From Pseudoips prasinana (Eukaryota; Arthropoda; Insecta; Lepidoptera; Nolidae): 64,000 bases of DNA. The notes beneath the pieces were generated by a model. It was given only the letters and a program-made list of their open reading frames with translations. It ran no database searches and had not been told where the DNA came from. Location: contig OX621260.1 in the NCBI GenBank assembly GCA_951640165.1, forward strand, positions 13,968,001 through 14,032,000, in the 5' to 3' direction. The position numbers were made by a program, and so were the translations under genes. Positions 53,201 to 64,000 of this stretch are shown piece after piece (positions within the stretch are counted from its first letter, which is position 1; every line of letters begins with the position of its first letter).

Positions 53201-56200
53201 TTAAAGCATTGGTTACTGTAGTTAAGAACAAGTCTGTGGCTTTATTAACGTCACTACAATCCAATATTGATTGAATATTCATTTCTAAGAAAACTTGGTC
53301 TAAATTTTTATAATTAATGCGGTTACTGGTCATGATCGAGTAGTCTATTTTTTTGTTATATATAAGACTAATAGCAACGCTTTCATGGTCCGTTATGGAT
53401 GATTCAAATACCAAACATATAGCCTCTTCCTTAGTTTTAACCATCATATGGTCAAGGCAAGTTTTACCATGCGTAGGTAAGATATGACCTGGCAGCAATC
53501 TATGGCTGGCTAAGACATTCAGGTACTCATAGGAACGGTTATCCGTGCCATTAAGAGCAATATATTTAGGAATACTGCAAAACAATTTAACATGATCTTA
53601 AGGCACATGATCATGATCTCAATCTCCTCGCCAATGCCAAGAAGATATAAAGCGATACGATTTGAATAGTTTGGTGACTTTCCTTAGGACCAAAAGCCAC
53701 GTATACAAAGTGTAGCAGAAATGGTAGACATAACTTAAAGATAAAGATTTGCATATGAAAATGAATAAGATTAACTACCCAGAGGCGCTCATATAGCTAG
53801 ATGTTCTCACCAGTCCATAATGGATCGGCGAGGTTAAGACAGTAGGCTCGCGGTGGTTTCTTTTCTGTACGGGCCCGTGCTTCGGAGGGCATGAGCTGTC
53901 GGTCCCGGTTGTAGTGATTAGACAACAGTCGTTAAGTCATGTCAGGACTACTGGGCGGCTTGAAGAACTCTGACACTAGGGGAACCACTGCCCATACGAT
54001 AATGTGAGCGCATCTCTCTATCTCTGATTGTAAAAGTTTCATCAAAATCCAATCAGTAGTTTTTGCGTAAAAGGGCAACGAACATCATACTCACAAACTT
54101 ACCCATTTATAATATTATAGTAGGATGGAATATTATATTTAAATACATTAGTTTACCTGCGCAGACTTGTAGGCGAGTTTGATCTCCACTTCGGAGCACT
54201 TGGCGCCGAGCCAGAGGAACACTTGGTCTCCGTTGTCCAAGATCATGATGTCGTCATCAGCCAGGTCGTCCTACGCGAAAATTTTATGATTATCGTCCAA
54301 CTTTGTGGGTTGAAATGAAACAAAACTAACAACAATCGACATACATCGATGTAATAATCATTTCCTGGGACATTATTCACACACAGCCATCTGATCCCAA
54401 AATAAGCAATAAGCTTGTACTATGGAAACCAGATAACTGATATACTACATATATGTAGTATATCAGTTATATCAAAGAAAAGTAGTATATACTACTTTTC
54501 TTTTTACATATATAGTCAGAACAAATAGTGTGGGAATCAAACCCACGACCTGCGGCGTAGGTACAAAGCAAGCATTTACCAACCACGCCATAAGCCCGTC
54601 GGATACTGAATGAATTGATTTATGATTTTATTTACATTTCCATGGCACGGGCTACTATTATGAAAATAGTAGCATGGAAATATTCCTCGGGATTCAGCAA
54701 TTTATAAATAAATAAATATACCGGACACACCATACAGCACCAAACTAAGCAAAGTTTATACAGATGCCAGCACATCCAGCTACCACAATCTGTCAAATTT
54801 CTTTTATAGATTTTCAAATTTTATCTCATAAGCATAAGGTTCACTTTTAATTGGGGAAATTTGACAGATTGTACTATGTATATTTGACAACGGATATAAA
54901 TACTTTAATATACTTTTTTTGTAAATCATCATCATCATAACAGCTGTAAGAAGTCCATTGCTGGACAAAAGTCTCCCCAAGAATCATCTTGGGGGGGATA
55001 TGCCATAATCGCCACGCTTGGCTGACGGGTTGTTGATCGCAGTATGACGGTCATAGTACTCAGAAAGAAGTCATAATAATAATACCTTAATATAGACAGA
55101 ACCATTGACAATATATAGTAAAAATATCAGACTAAAACTAGATAATTAAACATAATCTCTTGACAATAACTTGATACGAGCTAGCTAAATATCATTGCTA
55201 TAATAAAAAAAAATTATATGTTTTCATACAATCAATACAATGTGTACCTAAATATCTATGTTACTAGAAATAATAATGTATACAACTATATTACTACAAA
55301 CATGTTCTGACTATTTACAAGCGCTTTTTTAAAGTCTACGTGAATAAAAAAAAAATAGGATGCTGCTGCCCGTCCTCTGCTGGATATTCCCTCAGGTCGA
55401 CTTCTACGTTCTTGTTCACGCCCACAGCCACATCAGTTTGGCAATTCTTTGGGCTACATGGACTACTTTAGTTCACCTGGGGATATCGACGTTTCTGATT
55501 CGAACGCGTAAGGATACTCAGAGCTCTTTGGGTGACATTGAGCCTTCTAATGAGGCCCATAGCAAACGACTACGTCTCTGTTCCATAAATCATCACTGGC
55601 AACTCACACTGGTCGAACATATTCGACTTGAGACACTGCTGTATTTGGGACGAGAAGAAATTACGTAGCTTCCCGAACGCTGCACAGCCGAGTTGGATTC
55701 TACGATTCACCTCTTTCTCGAAGTTGGACCTACATAGTTGAATGGTCTTTTTTTTTCAAACGGGACTAGTCCCACCACTGCAACTCCTCTAAGCCAGGGT
55801 CAACAGTGGCACACAATGAAATGACACTGAGCGGTGAGGCTCAGGCATGTCCCGGGGAATCGCTTAACTGTCTTATTTATTTTATTTATTTATTTGGCTC
55901 ACCAACAATTGAGTACACTCAAACATTTATGGGTTACATTGAATCAGATCGGATCAAGTGTATCAATCTCTAACAGGTAAGCACAACATGCATTACATAT
56001 TGATTAAATGTATACAAGCTACATCAAATTACATGAAATTATTAAATTAATTTATGCACAAAATTAATACACACAGAACAATCAGGCTCCTCAGGCCAAG
56101 TTAAAACTACAAAATTGAAACAAAACATTAAAATCACAGGCAAAAACAAAATTGAGGAAGAAATAAAATTATAATGGAAAACTTAATTAAATTAAAATCT

Positions 56201-59200
56201 TAAAAAATTGAATATCTTAAATTAAATAAATTCAAAATATTAATTAAAAGTAATATTTTGAATTTATTCTTTATTATTTTTATTTGTCTTGGATCCGCAA
56301 CGAATTTAATCAGAAGGAAAAAATAAATAGTTCCAGTTGAATGGTCTGTACTAGGTAAATATAGTTGGTGTTAGTATATTGCTGGGTTACCTGACAGAAG
56401 TCGGTGCACTTCTCGGACACGATGTAGTAGCCCTTCTCGTTGGAGCAGCGGAACAGGCGCGTGTAGTTCAGGTAGTCGGCGTCGCCGTCATACTCCTTGC
56501 GCCCGCCCAGACCCACCCACCAAAAGTTGTCAGGCTCGCTGCCTTCTGTCAGTACCTGTTAAATGTTACATCTTTAGTAATTTATTTATAATGCTCAGAT
56601 TAAATCCTTTCATAAATACCCCACTTCAACCAATCATCATCATGTCAGCCAAAGTACGTCTACAGCTGGACAAAAGCCTCCCCAAAGAATATGCCATAAT
56701 CGCCGCGCTTGGCAGACGGGTTGGCGATCGCAGTTTGATGGTAACAGAAAAACGCTGCTGTCCGTTCTCTGGTAAGTATTCCCCCGGTCGATTTCTACGC
56801 CCCCCACGGGATGAGATGGGGTGATGATACTCTATGCCGTCACCACACAGCATCTGATACTTGGCAGTTTTGACAACCCACGTGGGGACCTAGCGAGTAA
56901 GTCGCCAATCATGATGATCGTAATCGGCCTTCAAATAGATGAAGGTTTAAAAATTACTAAATCATTAGTTAAATCGGCTTCCATGAGCATATTTGAAGTT
57001 ATAACTGGTCCCGAATCGATTTTTCAATTTGAAGCCTATTGCACGAATGATTTAGTAATTTATAACCTTCATTTATTTGAAATCCGATAACGATCATCGT
57101 GATTGTGATCTGCGACTAAGGCGGTAACCCTTTAGACCTCTATGGTCTAACTAAAGTATCAGGAGGAAGAAATAAAAATATTTCTTATAATTTTTTTATA
57201 TTGGAAATAACATTAAGCGGTTAAGGTAATAATATAAATAATTCAAAATTTAATATTGCTTACATTCGTAATTTTTATTTCGTAAATTCGTATGACTTGT
57301 TACATTATTTTTTTTTTTAAATTTAATGTACTATATTTGATGGTACTGAAAATGGTGATGACATATTATGTCTATCGCCGGAGCATTATGCCGAGTGCCA
57401 AACAGTTTTAGCCCAAATACGACGCACACACTATAATTTAAGCGTAAGAGGATAGATACTAAAACTATCTGTCTCAATTACTAATCTATTATTGTAACAT
57501 TTTATATTTATATTTAATCATATTTCTCCGTAAGATGCCTAGATTTGTTAAGATGATCTCGTAACATCCATATCTATGATGCGTCGTTTTGGTGCACAAA
57601 TAGATGTTATTTATTTATTTCTTTTATTTTCTGGTTTTTGTGATATATCGCTGTGAAGTATTAATCAAAAATTGATAATTTACAAAGCCCTATCTGTGGA
57701 CAATGATCAAATCTAAGGTATTGGCATACTATAAGGCATACCAGCCGTCTTAGACGTGTACATTTCGGTAATAAGGCGTTAAGACTATTGATTGCGTTAC
57801 GCTAATGCGATTGTATAAATCGGGGCCAGGTACCCACCCATTCGTGGGTTAGATTCCCACTCGCATTAAATTTATACAACCCCTTAAAGATATCTGAAAC
57901 TTAAATAATTTAAATGGCCGTCCAAGATGCAAGAGCCTAGTTTACTTTTTCAAACGCACGCATCTTTTCCAGAGAGGTAGGCAGAGACGGCTGATATCCA
58001 TTTGAGTAGAAAGCTTCATACATTCACGTACGTTAATTAATTAAGGGTTACGAATTCTTAATTACCTGTAAGCTAACCCAGGGATTGTTAAACTTCTCCT
58101 CGGCGATTTGTTCGATGAGTCTGGCGGAGTCCGCGTCGGCTTTGCTCCCGATCCACGCGTACACTATCGCAGACGACGTGTCGTTGGCGCCCTCCAGTGG
58201 CACGTTTAGTATGTAGCTACAAATATACAGTGTGTGAGAAATGTGTTGATGTCAGGCCTGATGCACTCAGCACTTATGATGCAAAACTACAAGTACTGAG
58301 GCACTCGATAGGCAAAAAATTATCTTAACAAGAAAGACGGAGAGAGAGCAATTCCTGTGTGGAATAACGCGACAAACAAGATGTAATATAAATAATGGAG
58401 GAAATTGAAGGAATGCCACCTGCCCATGTATCATGTCAGCCGAATGACGTTCACTGCTGGACAAGGCTTCTCCAAAAGATTTCCACGATGGAATTGTGTC
58501 CGGCAATTGGAGGCATAGGTATGCCATAATCGCCACGCACGGGTTAGCGATCGCAATATAATGGTCATTGCACCCAGAGAGAGGCTGCTCTCTCTAGCGC
58601 TAGGAGATATTCCCTCGGGCCGACTTCTTACTCTCTTCATGGGATGAAATGGGGTGGGAGGTGACGGCAAAGTATATTGCCGTCAGCCACACAGCAAACC
58701 TGGCCGTGCATCTCAACACATTAAAGAAAACAACCTTTTGAAAAAACTAAATGTTTGGTTTCCATACATAAAATGTGTCAGTTAATCGTTATTTGTATGG
58801 AAATTTCACCTCTCTTTTTGTATACTTTTTGCCAGTTGATGTTCTATCGTTGTTAAGTTTCATAGGCAGATTATGGAGCTGACAAAGTCAAATATTGAAA
58901 AAAAACAAGGCTTCAATTTTCCTTAAGTTTCGTCCACATTCATGTTACACCTTTCTGGCAAATAAATATTATCTTATAGTAGGCCGCATGCGAATCGTAA
59001 CGTATAGACTGTTTCAATTTGGTTCTTATAAAAGTTAGTTAACCGAAATATACAGACAGCAATGCCATATTAATTTTTAAATAGCATCTTGGTTTAATAG
59101 TTTCATGGCAGCGTTTATAACTGTAGTCAATGAGATTGAGGATAAATGAATCAATGAGGTCCTGGGTTAAAAACTCTAGCACAGGGTGCGGTGTTACGGC

Positions 59201-62200
59201 CGTGTCTCGTATAGTTGTTGATCCACGGCCTGATGTGTACTCGGTTATATCGTGTATGGTATAGAGAGCGCAGCAGGATTTACGTACAAACTCGTGCACT
59301 GTATTATCACCTGCGCAGTTAGCTAGGTTCCTTTAAAATTTTATAAATGGAGTTACATCTAGTTATTATTACAATATATATTTTTTATTTTTATTTTATT
59401 GGCACACAAAACAGAATATTATCAATACATGACAGAAAAGTATACATTAAGGTTTAGCACTAGACAATATTCCTAAACAAGTGTACACAGCATGACAATT
59501 TGAGTGGAACTAATAGTAACCCATGACATAAAGTAAAATTATATAATAAAACTAATGGATTTGAAATTCACCGAAGCACGATCCGTAACAACATGATCCA
59601 ATCGAGTCGCACCTAGGTGAACATGCACCTTAAAACTAATTAATTAAAACTAAAATCTAATAGTTTGACGCTTAAGTAGATTTGATTATTAACTTTTTGA
59701 CATAATATGTCTAACTTTACTTTTAAAAGTTTGGATTCCGAAGTTGAAAACATCTAATTCGTTGCTATGTTGAAGCAGGAGCTCATTATAAAGACGGCAC
59801 ATTCTAACAAGTGGATTGTAATACGATGTATTATTTATGTGAACATTTAACGTAAAACTTTTAAGATGAGGTTGGCGGGCTCTAAATTTTGTGTTGAAAT
59901 TCAAAATGGATGTTAAGTCAGGGGCATCGATTATGGAGTGCACTATCTTGTGAAGACAAGTGAGGTCATAGCATTTACGACGAGTTTCGAGCGATAGCAA
60001 TTTGAATCTGTTGAGCCTCTCTTTATATGATCTTAGTTGTCTTACAAGACCGAGCCTGTGGCACATTATAGAAAGAGTATACCTTTATTAGACTACCTTA
60101 TGTGTCTAATAACAATAGAAATTAGGCATTTGGGGTACAACACACAGAAATATACATAAATATTTTGATGCTTATAAATAATAATAAATATATTTTTTTA
60201 TAATCCAAATTTTTAGCACCTATACGATGCGGTACCCATACTAAGCGCCTTACACCCTTATTTCAGATCACCCTTATTTAAAAACGAAGTCTACAGTTAA
60301 ACTGCACCTTGATCCCCTGATCCTTGATTTAGTCGAAAACTAAATCAAGGAGATTGCTTGATCCATAGTTCAACTGCAGTTTAACTTTAGACTTCGTTTT
60401 TAAATAAGGGTGTTAGTGACTAAACCGCCACATTAATATAGTATATATAATAAAATGATGTGGAACCCACCAGAAGGCGCTGTTGAGTTGTGAAGCGTCC
60501 GTCTTCACCTGTACAAGCCTCGTGCACAGAGCGGAGCCGTTGCTGCGCAGCTCGAACAGCTCCACCGGCTGGCGGCCACTCTCCTACACAACGTTATAAC
60601 ATTATCATCAGGATGCTAGAGCATCTTCTAAACGGTTGCAAAGCAACGTCCCAACAGAGGTCACCCTGGTGGTTGCCATCCATACATACATACATAGACT
60701 CACGCCTGTTTCCCAGAGGGGTAGGCAGAGACAACGGATTTCCATTTGTCACGATCTTTACACACGTCTTTTGCCTCGATTACTGTCATTATATTCTTCA
60801 TACATGCTCGCCGGTTTAGGGAACTTCTGACCTGCCCTTTCTTCGATTTGATCAGAGAATGTTCGACGAGGTCTTCCTCTTCCGGTTGTTCCATTCACAC
60901 AGGCCAGGTATACTTCTTTGGTCAATCTTCTTTCATTCATCCTTTCTAAATGGCCAAACCATCTCAGCATTCCTTTTTCAATCTTTGTGACTACATCCTC
61001 TTACACACCACAACGCTCTTACAACAGTATTTCGAATTTTGTCTCTCAGAGTCACACCACACATACTTCTCAAAGCTCTCATTTCCACTGCATTTATTTT
61101 ACTTTCATTCTTTTTCTGCCATACCCAACTTTCACTTCCATACATTAAAGTTGGCACTAAAACTCCATCGTGCACGGCCATTCGAGCCTTCTTTGAGACT
61201 TGCCGGCTACTCATAAAGGCGTTTAGTGCCCCATTCACTCTTTTCCCCGCATTTACTCTTCTAACAATATCTTTTTCTTTTTTCCCATCTCTCGTAAACA
61301 AAGTTCCCAAATATACAAACTCTTTCACCTGTTCGACTTTCTCTCCCCCAATCATAATATCACATACTGTCGTGTCATCCCTCTCAAATACCATACATGA
61401 CCACGGTCCAAACTAGTTGTTCAGATATGTTATTAAATGACGATAAACATTCAATTAAAGATGATTTCAGTGATGTTCGAAAACAGAAAGGAAAAATATA
61501 GATTTGTTGTATGTTAAACATACAACAAATCTATATTTTTCCTTTCTGTTTTCGAACAGTTCGAATATCTATTTTGATGGTGAGACTTGATGAATTGCGA
61601 TTGTCTTATACACTATTGATATCCGGCCGGCCGATTATACGCATCACGTGAACATGATGTTTTTGAATACACACAGGACACGCGTCTGAGCGCGAAAACT
61701 AATCACTGAACTAATGGCAAAACGAACAGACCTCTTAAGCAAGGCGGGGCGCTAAAATGACCTTACCACGAGCGCCATTCTTTTTTTTATATATATAAGA
61801 GGGCGACAAATCACACTGATCACCGCCGCCCATGGACACTCGCAACACCAAGAAGTCGCGGGTGTATTGCCGGCCTTGAAAAGAGTCGCAAACAATTGTT
61901 GCTGACCCTCCCCACCCCCATCCCTATAAGCTCTAGCGACCTTACTCACACTCAGAAACACAACATTAAATTATTAATGTTATGATTAAGGAATGTCTTC
62001 TGTAAGGTGGAGGTACTTCCCCAGTCGGGCTGCTCTTTGAGCGAATGAACGCTGTGCCCCGCCTTTACTAACATTCGCGTCATGCAGACAGATTATTGTA
62101 TTATTTTCTTCATACATTTAAACTCAAATGGTAATGGAGAGATACAGTTGCCTCAACATAAGGTATACAATTCAGAGATAAAAAGAGTACATACCGGTTT

Positions 62201-62449
62201 TTGGTTTCTCTTGCCGTCCCGAATAATGAAGCGCCGATGGAAGTGCGCCATGAACTTGAGGCTCTCCTGCTGCTGGTGCGTGCGCACCACGTCGAGGCGC
62301 TTGCACAGCTGCTTGAACTTGCGCTCCAGGCCGAACGTGAACGTGAGCCAGCCCATGTTGGGCGCGCGCCGGCCCTGCCAGAAGTACACCACCCACGTGG
62401 CCGCCTCGCCCTCGTCCGCCTCGGCCGAGCCCTCGCGCTCGTCCTCCGC
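50241..62449 (-). CDS. fliI: Protein flightless-1, C-terminal gelsolin-like part
   Basis: Six exons on the minus strand: 62449-62195, 60583-60471, 58216-58066, 56555-56391, 54270-54157 and 50375-50241 (stop TAA). All junctions keep frame and give about 310 residues. Landmarks are [55 protein letters not shown] (codon split across exons), [35 protein letters not shown] and a terminal [20 protein letters not shown]. These are the later gelsolin-homology repeats of flightless I, a protein that also has N-terminal leucine-rich repeats, which must lie right of the window. It acts in actin remodelling and as a nuclear-receptor coactivator. The last intron (50376-54156) carries a LINE in the same orientation. 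Confidence 0.95.
50607..53620 (-). mobile_element. 5'-truncated Jockey/CR1-like LINE in fliI last intron
   Basis: Minus-strand element with a long ORF, a GT-rich run near 50940-50970 and an end in an ATT/AAT microsatellite (50607-50630). Its 3' UTR resembles the fragment at 9302-9719. The 5' limit near 53.6 kb is approximate. Confidence 0.85.
51156..53585 (-). CDS. Non-LTR reverse transcriptase, endonuclease mostly lost
   Basis: 809 residues, uninterrupted. The start holds only the tail of the endonuclease ([19 protein letters not shown] near residue 64). The reverse transcriptase is complete: [49 protein letters not shown] (about 435), [20 protein letters not shown] and catalytic [11 protein letters not shown] (about 522), followed by the C-terminal region ([22 protein letters not shown]). 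Without a whole endonuclease it could not make a normal insertion on its own. It is transcribed in the sense of fliI. Confidence 0.93.
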   Translation of the reverse strand: MFCSIPKYIALNGTDNRSYEYLNVLASHRLLPGHILPTHGKTCLDHMMVKTKEEAICLVFESSITDHESVAISLIYNKKIDYSIMTSNRINYKNLDQVFLEMNIQSILDCSDVNKATDLFLTTVTNALKSNSELVTIPKRQRYYKPWITKGLIRCMRNRDNLYKKCKKDPNNVTLKITYKRYRNYCTTLLKKAKRSYEKREIEKAGNNKRKLWNIIKDISGPNRVNDYSACLLSNDAPHFSVNNVNQFFVDVGSRLAEQVNSASFRNRMQPQDCNLDPPISSFFMLPTNDREILQLINNLRDNCAVGADHISGRLLKRYSHIITPAITHICNLAIATGEFPSAFKLAIVKPIYKGGNKDCVNNFRPISILPTLSKILERLMNQRLISYLETNNLLSPFQFGFRQGKSTNEAVSELVDRIVTSLDHKQKCLTVFLDLAKAFDTVSIPHLLSKLEKMGVRGVPLQLFKSFLTDRYQRVKINHWVSDELPLKHGVPQGSILGPTLFLTYINDLCQLRLTGGHIFTFADDTALFFTGNSWEEVYAAAQEGFDKVAHWLNNNVLTLNIDKTKYIPFALKSNLLPPPSYSIIAHTCALKHSTCSCPVIKRTDTIKHLGVIIDQNLSFKPHIDILVPRLRKMIYIFKALKHVADNRVIKMVYYALCQSLLDYCITSWGGAAKIHLIEAERAQRVILKVAASLPFRFPTVELYKKWDFLSVRQTFILHTILKKHHQLEYNPNLLKDKRRKGSVCQTSKCNTSFSQRFFHFLGAYLYNKLNNRLDLYPLNKIRCKQKVASFLKSLDYDRTESLLRQII
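53825..54005 (-). repeat. Reverse copy of the R1-like target repeat
   Basis: GCTTCGGAGGGCATGAGCTG, CGTTAAGTCATGTCAGGACT and GGGGAACCACTGCCCATACG read as the inverse of 28703-28825 plus 32888-32915, showing the uninterrupted sequence of that repeat. Confidence 0.7.
54358..54602 (-). repeat. tRNA-derived SINE, minus strand
   Basis: TGGGAATCAAACCCACGACC is an inverted B box. The tail GGGACATTATTCACACACAG to GGAAACCAGATAACTGATAT is shared with 11925. Extra short palindromes (TATACTACATATATGTAGTA) interrupt the middle. Confidence 0.65.
54759..54870. mobile_element. MITE family 3, right end missing
   Basis: TACAGATGCCAGCACATCCA to TTGGGGAAATTTGACAGATT; the last TIR block is absent. Confidence 0.7.
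54930..55425 (+). repeat. Repeat family X copy split by a Z repeat
   Basis: The left part 54930-55073 ends CTCAGAAAGAAG and the right part resumes near 55357 with TGCTGCTGCCCGTCC. Copy 140-316 shows these halves joined. The inserted DNA is the Z copy. Confidence 0.7.
55074..55353 (+). repeat. Repeat family Z copy, plus orientation
   Basis: Ends TTACAAGCGCTTTTTTAAAG then TCTACGTGAATAAAAAAAAA; the A-rich 3' end supports a retroposon read in this direction. Confidence 0.7.
55755..56325 (+). repeat. Repeat family Y copy split by an AT-rich insertion
   Basis: Y blocks at 55755-55877 (CAACAGTGGCACACAATGAA) resume at 56284 (CTTGGATCCGCAACGAATTT). The insertion 55878-56283 has TTTATT-rich ends, looks like a minus-strand retroposon end, and is bordered by TGTCTT on both sides. 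Confidence 0.65.
56632..56852 (+). repeat. Repeat family X copy
   Basis: CATCATGTCAGCCAAAGTAC, ATGCCATAATCGCCGCGCTT and ATGCCGTCACCACACAGC: one of the fullest copies. Confidence 0.75.
56902..57117. mobile_element. MITE with ~80-bp inverted ends
   Basis: The left GTCGCCAATCATGATGATCG and AAATAGATGAAGGTTTAAAA pair with the right CTTCATTTATTTGAAATCCG and ACGATCATCGTGATTGTGAT. It lies in a fliI intron. Confidence 0.8.
57118..58065. other. fliI intron, no clear element
   Basis: A tRNA-like phrase (GTGGGTTAGATTCCCACTCG near 57845) hints at a degenerate SINE; nothing else is supported. Confidence 0.35.
58430..58700 (+). repeat. Repeat family X copy
   Basis: TATGCCATAATCGCCACGCA, GGTTAGCGATCGCAA and GCCGTCAGCCACACAGC. 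Confidence 0.7.
59385..60075 (-). mobile_element. Non-LTR retrotransposon C-terminal fragment
   Basis: A minus-strand 125-residue reading (60066-59689) with [50 protein letters not shown] and FKSKVRHIM is the usual C-terminal end of a LINE reverse transcriptase. The 3' end near 59385 is T-rich on the plus strand. 5'-truncated; clade unknown. Confidence 0.7.
60273..60412. mobile_element. 140-bp MITE with long TIRs
   Basis: CACCCTTATTTAAAAACGAA is inverted at the right (TTCGTTTTTAAATAAGGGTG), and the arms run on through AGTTAAACTGCA. A second hairpin (CCTTGATTTAG / CTAAATCAAGG) lies in the centre. Confidence 0.85.
60680..61410 (-). mobile_element. RTE-like LINE reverse transcriptase C-terminal fragment
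   Basis: The minus-strand reading 61394-60978 gives [40 protein letters not shown] and [20 protein letters not shown]. After a frameshift, [20 protein letters not shown] and GRGRPRRTF follow (60970-60758). The wording YLG-(x)n-YGSE-W and RWFGH is typical of RTE-like elements. 5'-truncated and frameshifted. Confidence 0.8.
61475..61557. repeat. 83-bp perfect palindrome
   Basis: A 41-nt arm (GTTCGAAAACAGAAAGGAAA and on) is followed by one A (61516) and its exact inverse. No mismatch was seen. It lies in a fliI intron. Confidence 0.95.
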
Positions 62450-63585
62450 CTGGCGGGAATCATTGTTCAATAGAATAGAATTCTCTTTATTGTACACACT
62501 CAAACAAGATAATTTCATAACAGACAAAATAAATAACACAATCATATACAATGGGCTTATCGCATTAAGCGATTTCTTCCAAACAATCTTTGGATGGATA
62601 GGAGCTCTAATTATTTAAAATAGTAGGTGTGCAACAAATGAGATAGAGAAGTAGTATAGAAACATGTAAGGTGGCATACCAAATACTTGGTATGTTTACA
62701 TAATATGTGATAGCAAAATATGTATAAATAGGCTAGGCTGGATGCGGTTAGCGCAAAACCAGCAATTGTGGAGATTTTTGGGGGAGGGCTTTGTCCAGCA
62801 TATGACGTCTTTCGGCTGATATGATTATGTTGATAATGAAGCTAGCTTTTAGAATTCTGTAGTTGAAAACTACACCTGTAAAGCAGTTAAGCCACACACT
62901 ACAACTATTTTCGTGGCCCATAAATCTTTGTTCTGCGTCTGGGTGTTCTTTCTCTCTGTTAATTATATTATTATGTATATTAGTAAAATTCCATACGATA
63001 CAGGGATCTGTATCCCATGGAATAATATTATATAATATTAATAATAGTGCATTTTAACACTGACAATGTCAAAGAATAAAAAAAGTTAAATGAAACCGTT
63101 ATATGATGAATTCCCTGTCCGTAAGTAATTCTGTCACGCATGACCCTTTTTGAAAGAAACGCGTGGATGTATAAACTTGGAATAATTACAACATATTCTA
63201 GTCGGCAATTCCTCGGAGGTGTGACAAATCAAACTTCAAAGGCAATGCAATCAAAAGTTAAGATCGTTCATAGGCTGAAACCTATGCATTAACGTCGGAA
63301 ATTTGACAAAAAAGAGCAATGTGGTAATACTCTCTGTAGTAACATAACAAACTTCTTTACAGAATCCGCAAGACTGACTCAGTAACGCGCAATTCTTCAG
63401 TTTTTATTGATTAATTAAATTAGTCTCCGAGCGGATTTTAATCAGATAGTCAGTTATTAAAAATGTGTTTCAGCCATCTTGTGGGATTAATATTTCCCGT
63501 GGTGTAGTATTAGTTAAATACTACGCCACTCTAATCTAAAAAAATACTTTTGACCTGAACTTTAATGAGAACAAGAGCCTTAGCT
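62450..63585. other. fliI intron, mostly unassigned
   Basis: A fragment like an inverted family X end lies near 62770-62830 (GGGCTTTGTCCAGCATATGA). No further fliI exon was recognised in 62450-64000. Confidence 0.4.
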
Positions 63586-63589
63586 AGTG

Positions 63590-63960
63590 TGCGTCACCGT
63601 TTTTAAACCCCCGACGCAAAAAGAGGGGGTTATTATATTACAATATGGAAGGTCACGACATGAGCGTGACATAATACGAAATATATTTTTTTAAGTAAGC
63701 AATGGACTAAGACATTTATGGCCTGGGATATAAGACGAGCGGTAGAAAACAAGAGAATTTTGTATTATTTTTGTATATATAAGTTTGACGTCCATGTCTG
63801 TATGTCTGTCTGTGTGTGTCTGTGGCATCGTAGCTCTCTAATGGATGGACCGACTTTGATGCGATTTTTTATTTGTTTTGTTTCTTAGATATGTTTGGTT
63901 AACATCAGTTCAGCAGTGTAAGAATTCTTTTCCAAAATGATGTTTTATATTTGGAGTGTA
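63590..63960 (+). repeat. Dispersed repeat (CCCCCGACGCAAAAAGAGGG)
   Basis: AAACCCCCGACGCAAAAAGA, a GTCTGTCTGTGTGTGTCTGT microsatellite and GGCATCGTAGCTCTCTAATG. I associate this layout with a widespread lepidopteran repeat; single copy in this window. Confidence 0.5.
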
Positions 63961-64000
63961 ACGGTTAGTATAGGTTTAGGTTATTATTATAATCAGCTGC

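Noticed and set aside
59039..59299. 86-codon minus-strand open frame
   Set aside because: No motif recognised; it may be eroded transposon sequence, but I cannot support a call.
1..64000. LTR retrotransposons or endogenous viral sequences
   Set aside because: No long terminal repeats, gag/protease/integrase motifs or viral genes were seen; all reverse transcriptases here are non-LTR.
62450..64000. Further upstream fliI exons
   Set aside because: No leucine-rich repeat or earlier gelsolin-repeat coding was found on the minus strand, so they lie outside the window.

Overview
The window is nuclear DNA of an insect, most likely a moth or butterfly. Four conserved animal genes with GT-AG introns sit in AT-rich sequence that is crowded with transposons: piggyBac, mariner, hAT, several non-LTR clades, tRNA-derived SINEs and many MITEs. 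The lepidopteran call rests on the style of the repeats, such as the repeat near 63.6-63.9 kb, and has not been checked by search. No prokaryotic features, CRISPR arrays, rRNA genes or free-standing tRNA genes were seen.

Layout. 326-4007 (+): the last three coding exons of Lst8, the WD-repeat subunit of the TOR complexes. Its first intron here holds a 145-bp tandem array of about 16 units. Each unit repeats the 3' half of the upstream exon plus its 5' splice site. 4008-14406: gene-free, filled with SINEs, four copies of one MITE family, and a LINE fragment inserted into another MITE. 14407-40016 (-): complete Gga (Golgi gamma-ear ARF-binding clathrin adaptor), eight exons, 664 codons plus stop. 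Its introns hold a broken mariner, an intact piggyBac ORF, an intact 961-residue LINE ORF, a nest of two R1-like elements, a Harbinger-like TIR element and an unclassified 1.55-kb TIR element. 40017-47453: the divergent Gga/EMRE intergenic region, mostly two DNA transposons (a 4.43-kb TIR element containing a 771-bp inverted duplication, and a 1.97-kb hAT-type element). 47454-47720 (+): single-exon EMRE, the essential subunit of the mitochondrial calcium uniporter. 50241-62449 (-): the last six coding exons of flightless I (C-terminal gelsolin-like region); its N-terminal exons lie beyond the right edge.

The four genes do not form one pathway. They serve TOR signalling, trans-Golgi sorting, mitochondrial calcium entry, and actin/transcription control. 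Lst8 and Gga are convergent, Gga and EMRE divergent, EMRE and fliI convergent. Reading frames join exactly across every splice junction proposed here, which is the strongest support for the exon coordinates.

The best candidates for something new are the Lst8 exon/donor array, the TIR elements with 6-bp target duplications (including a 24-bp element that is nothing but a palindrome), and the removal of transposons from the Gga-EMRE gap, which leaves an ancestral divergent promoter of only about 1 kb.
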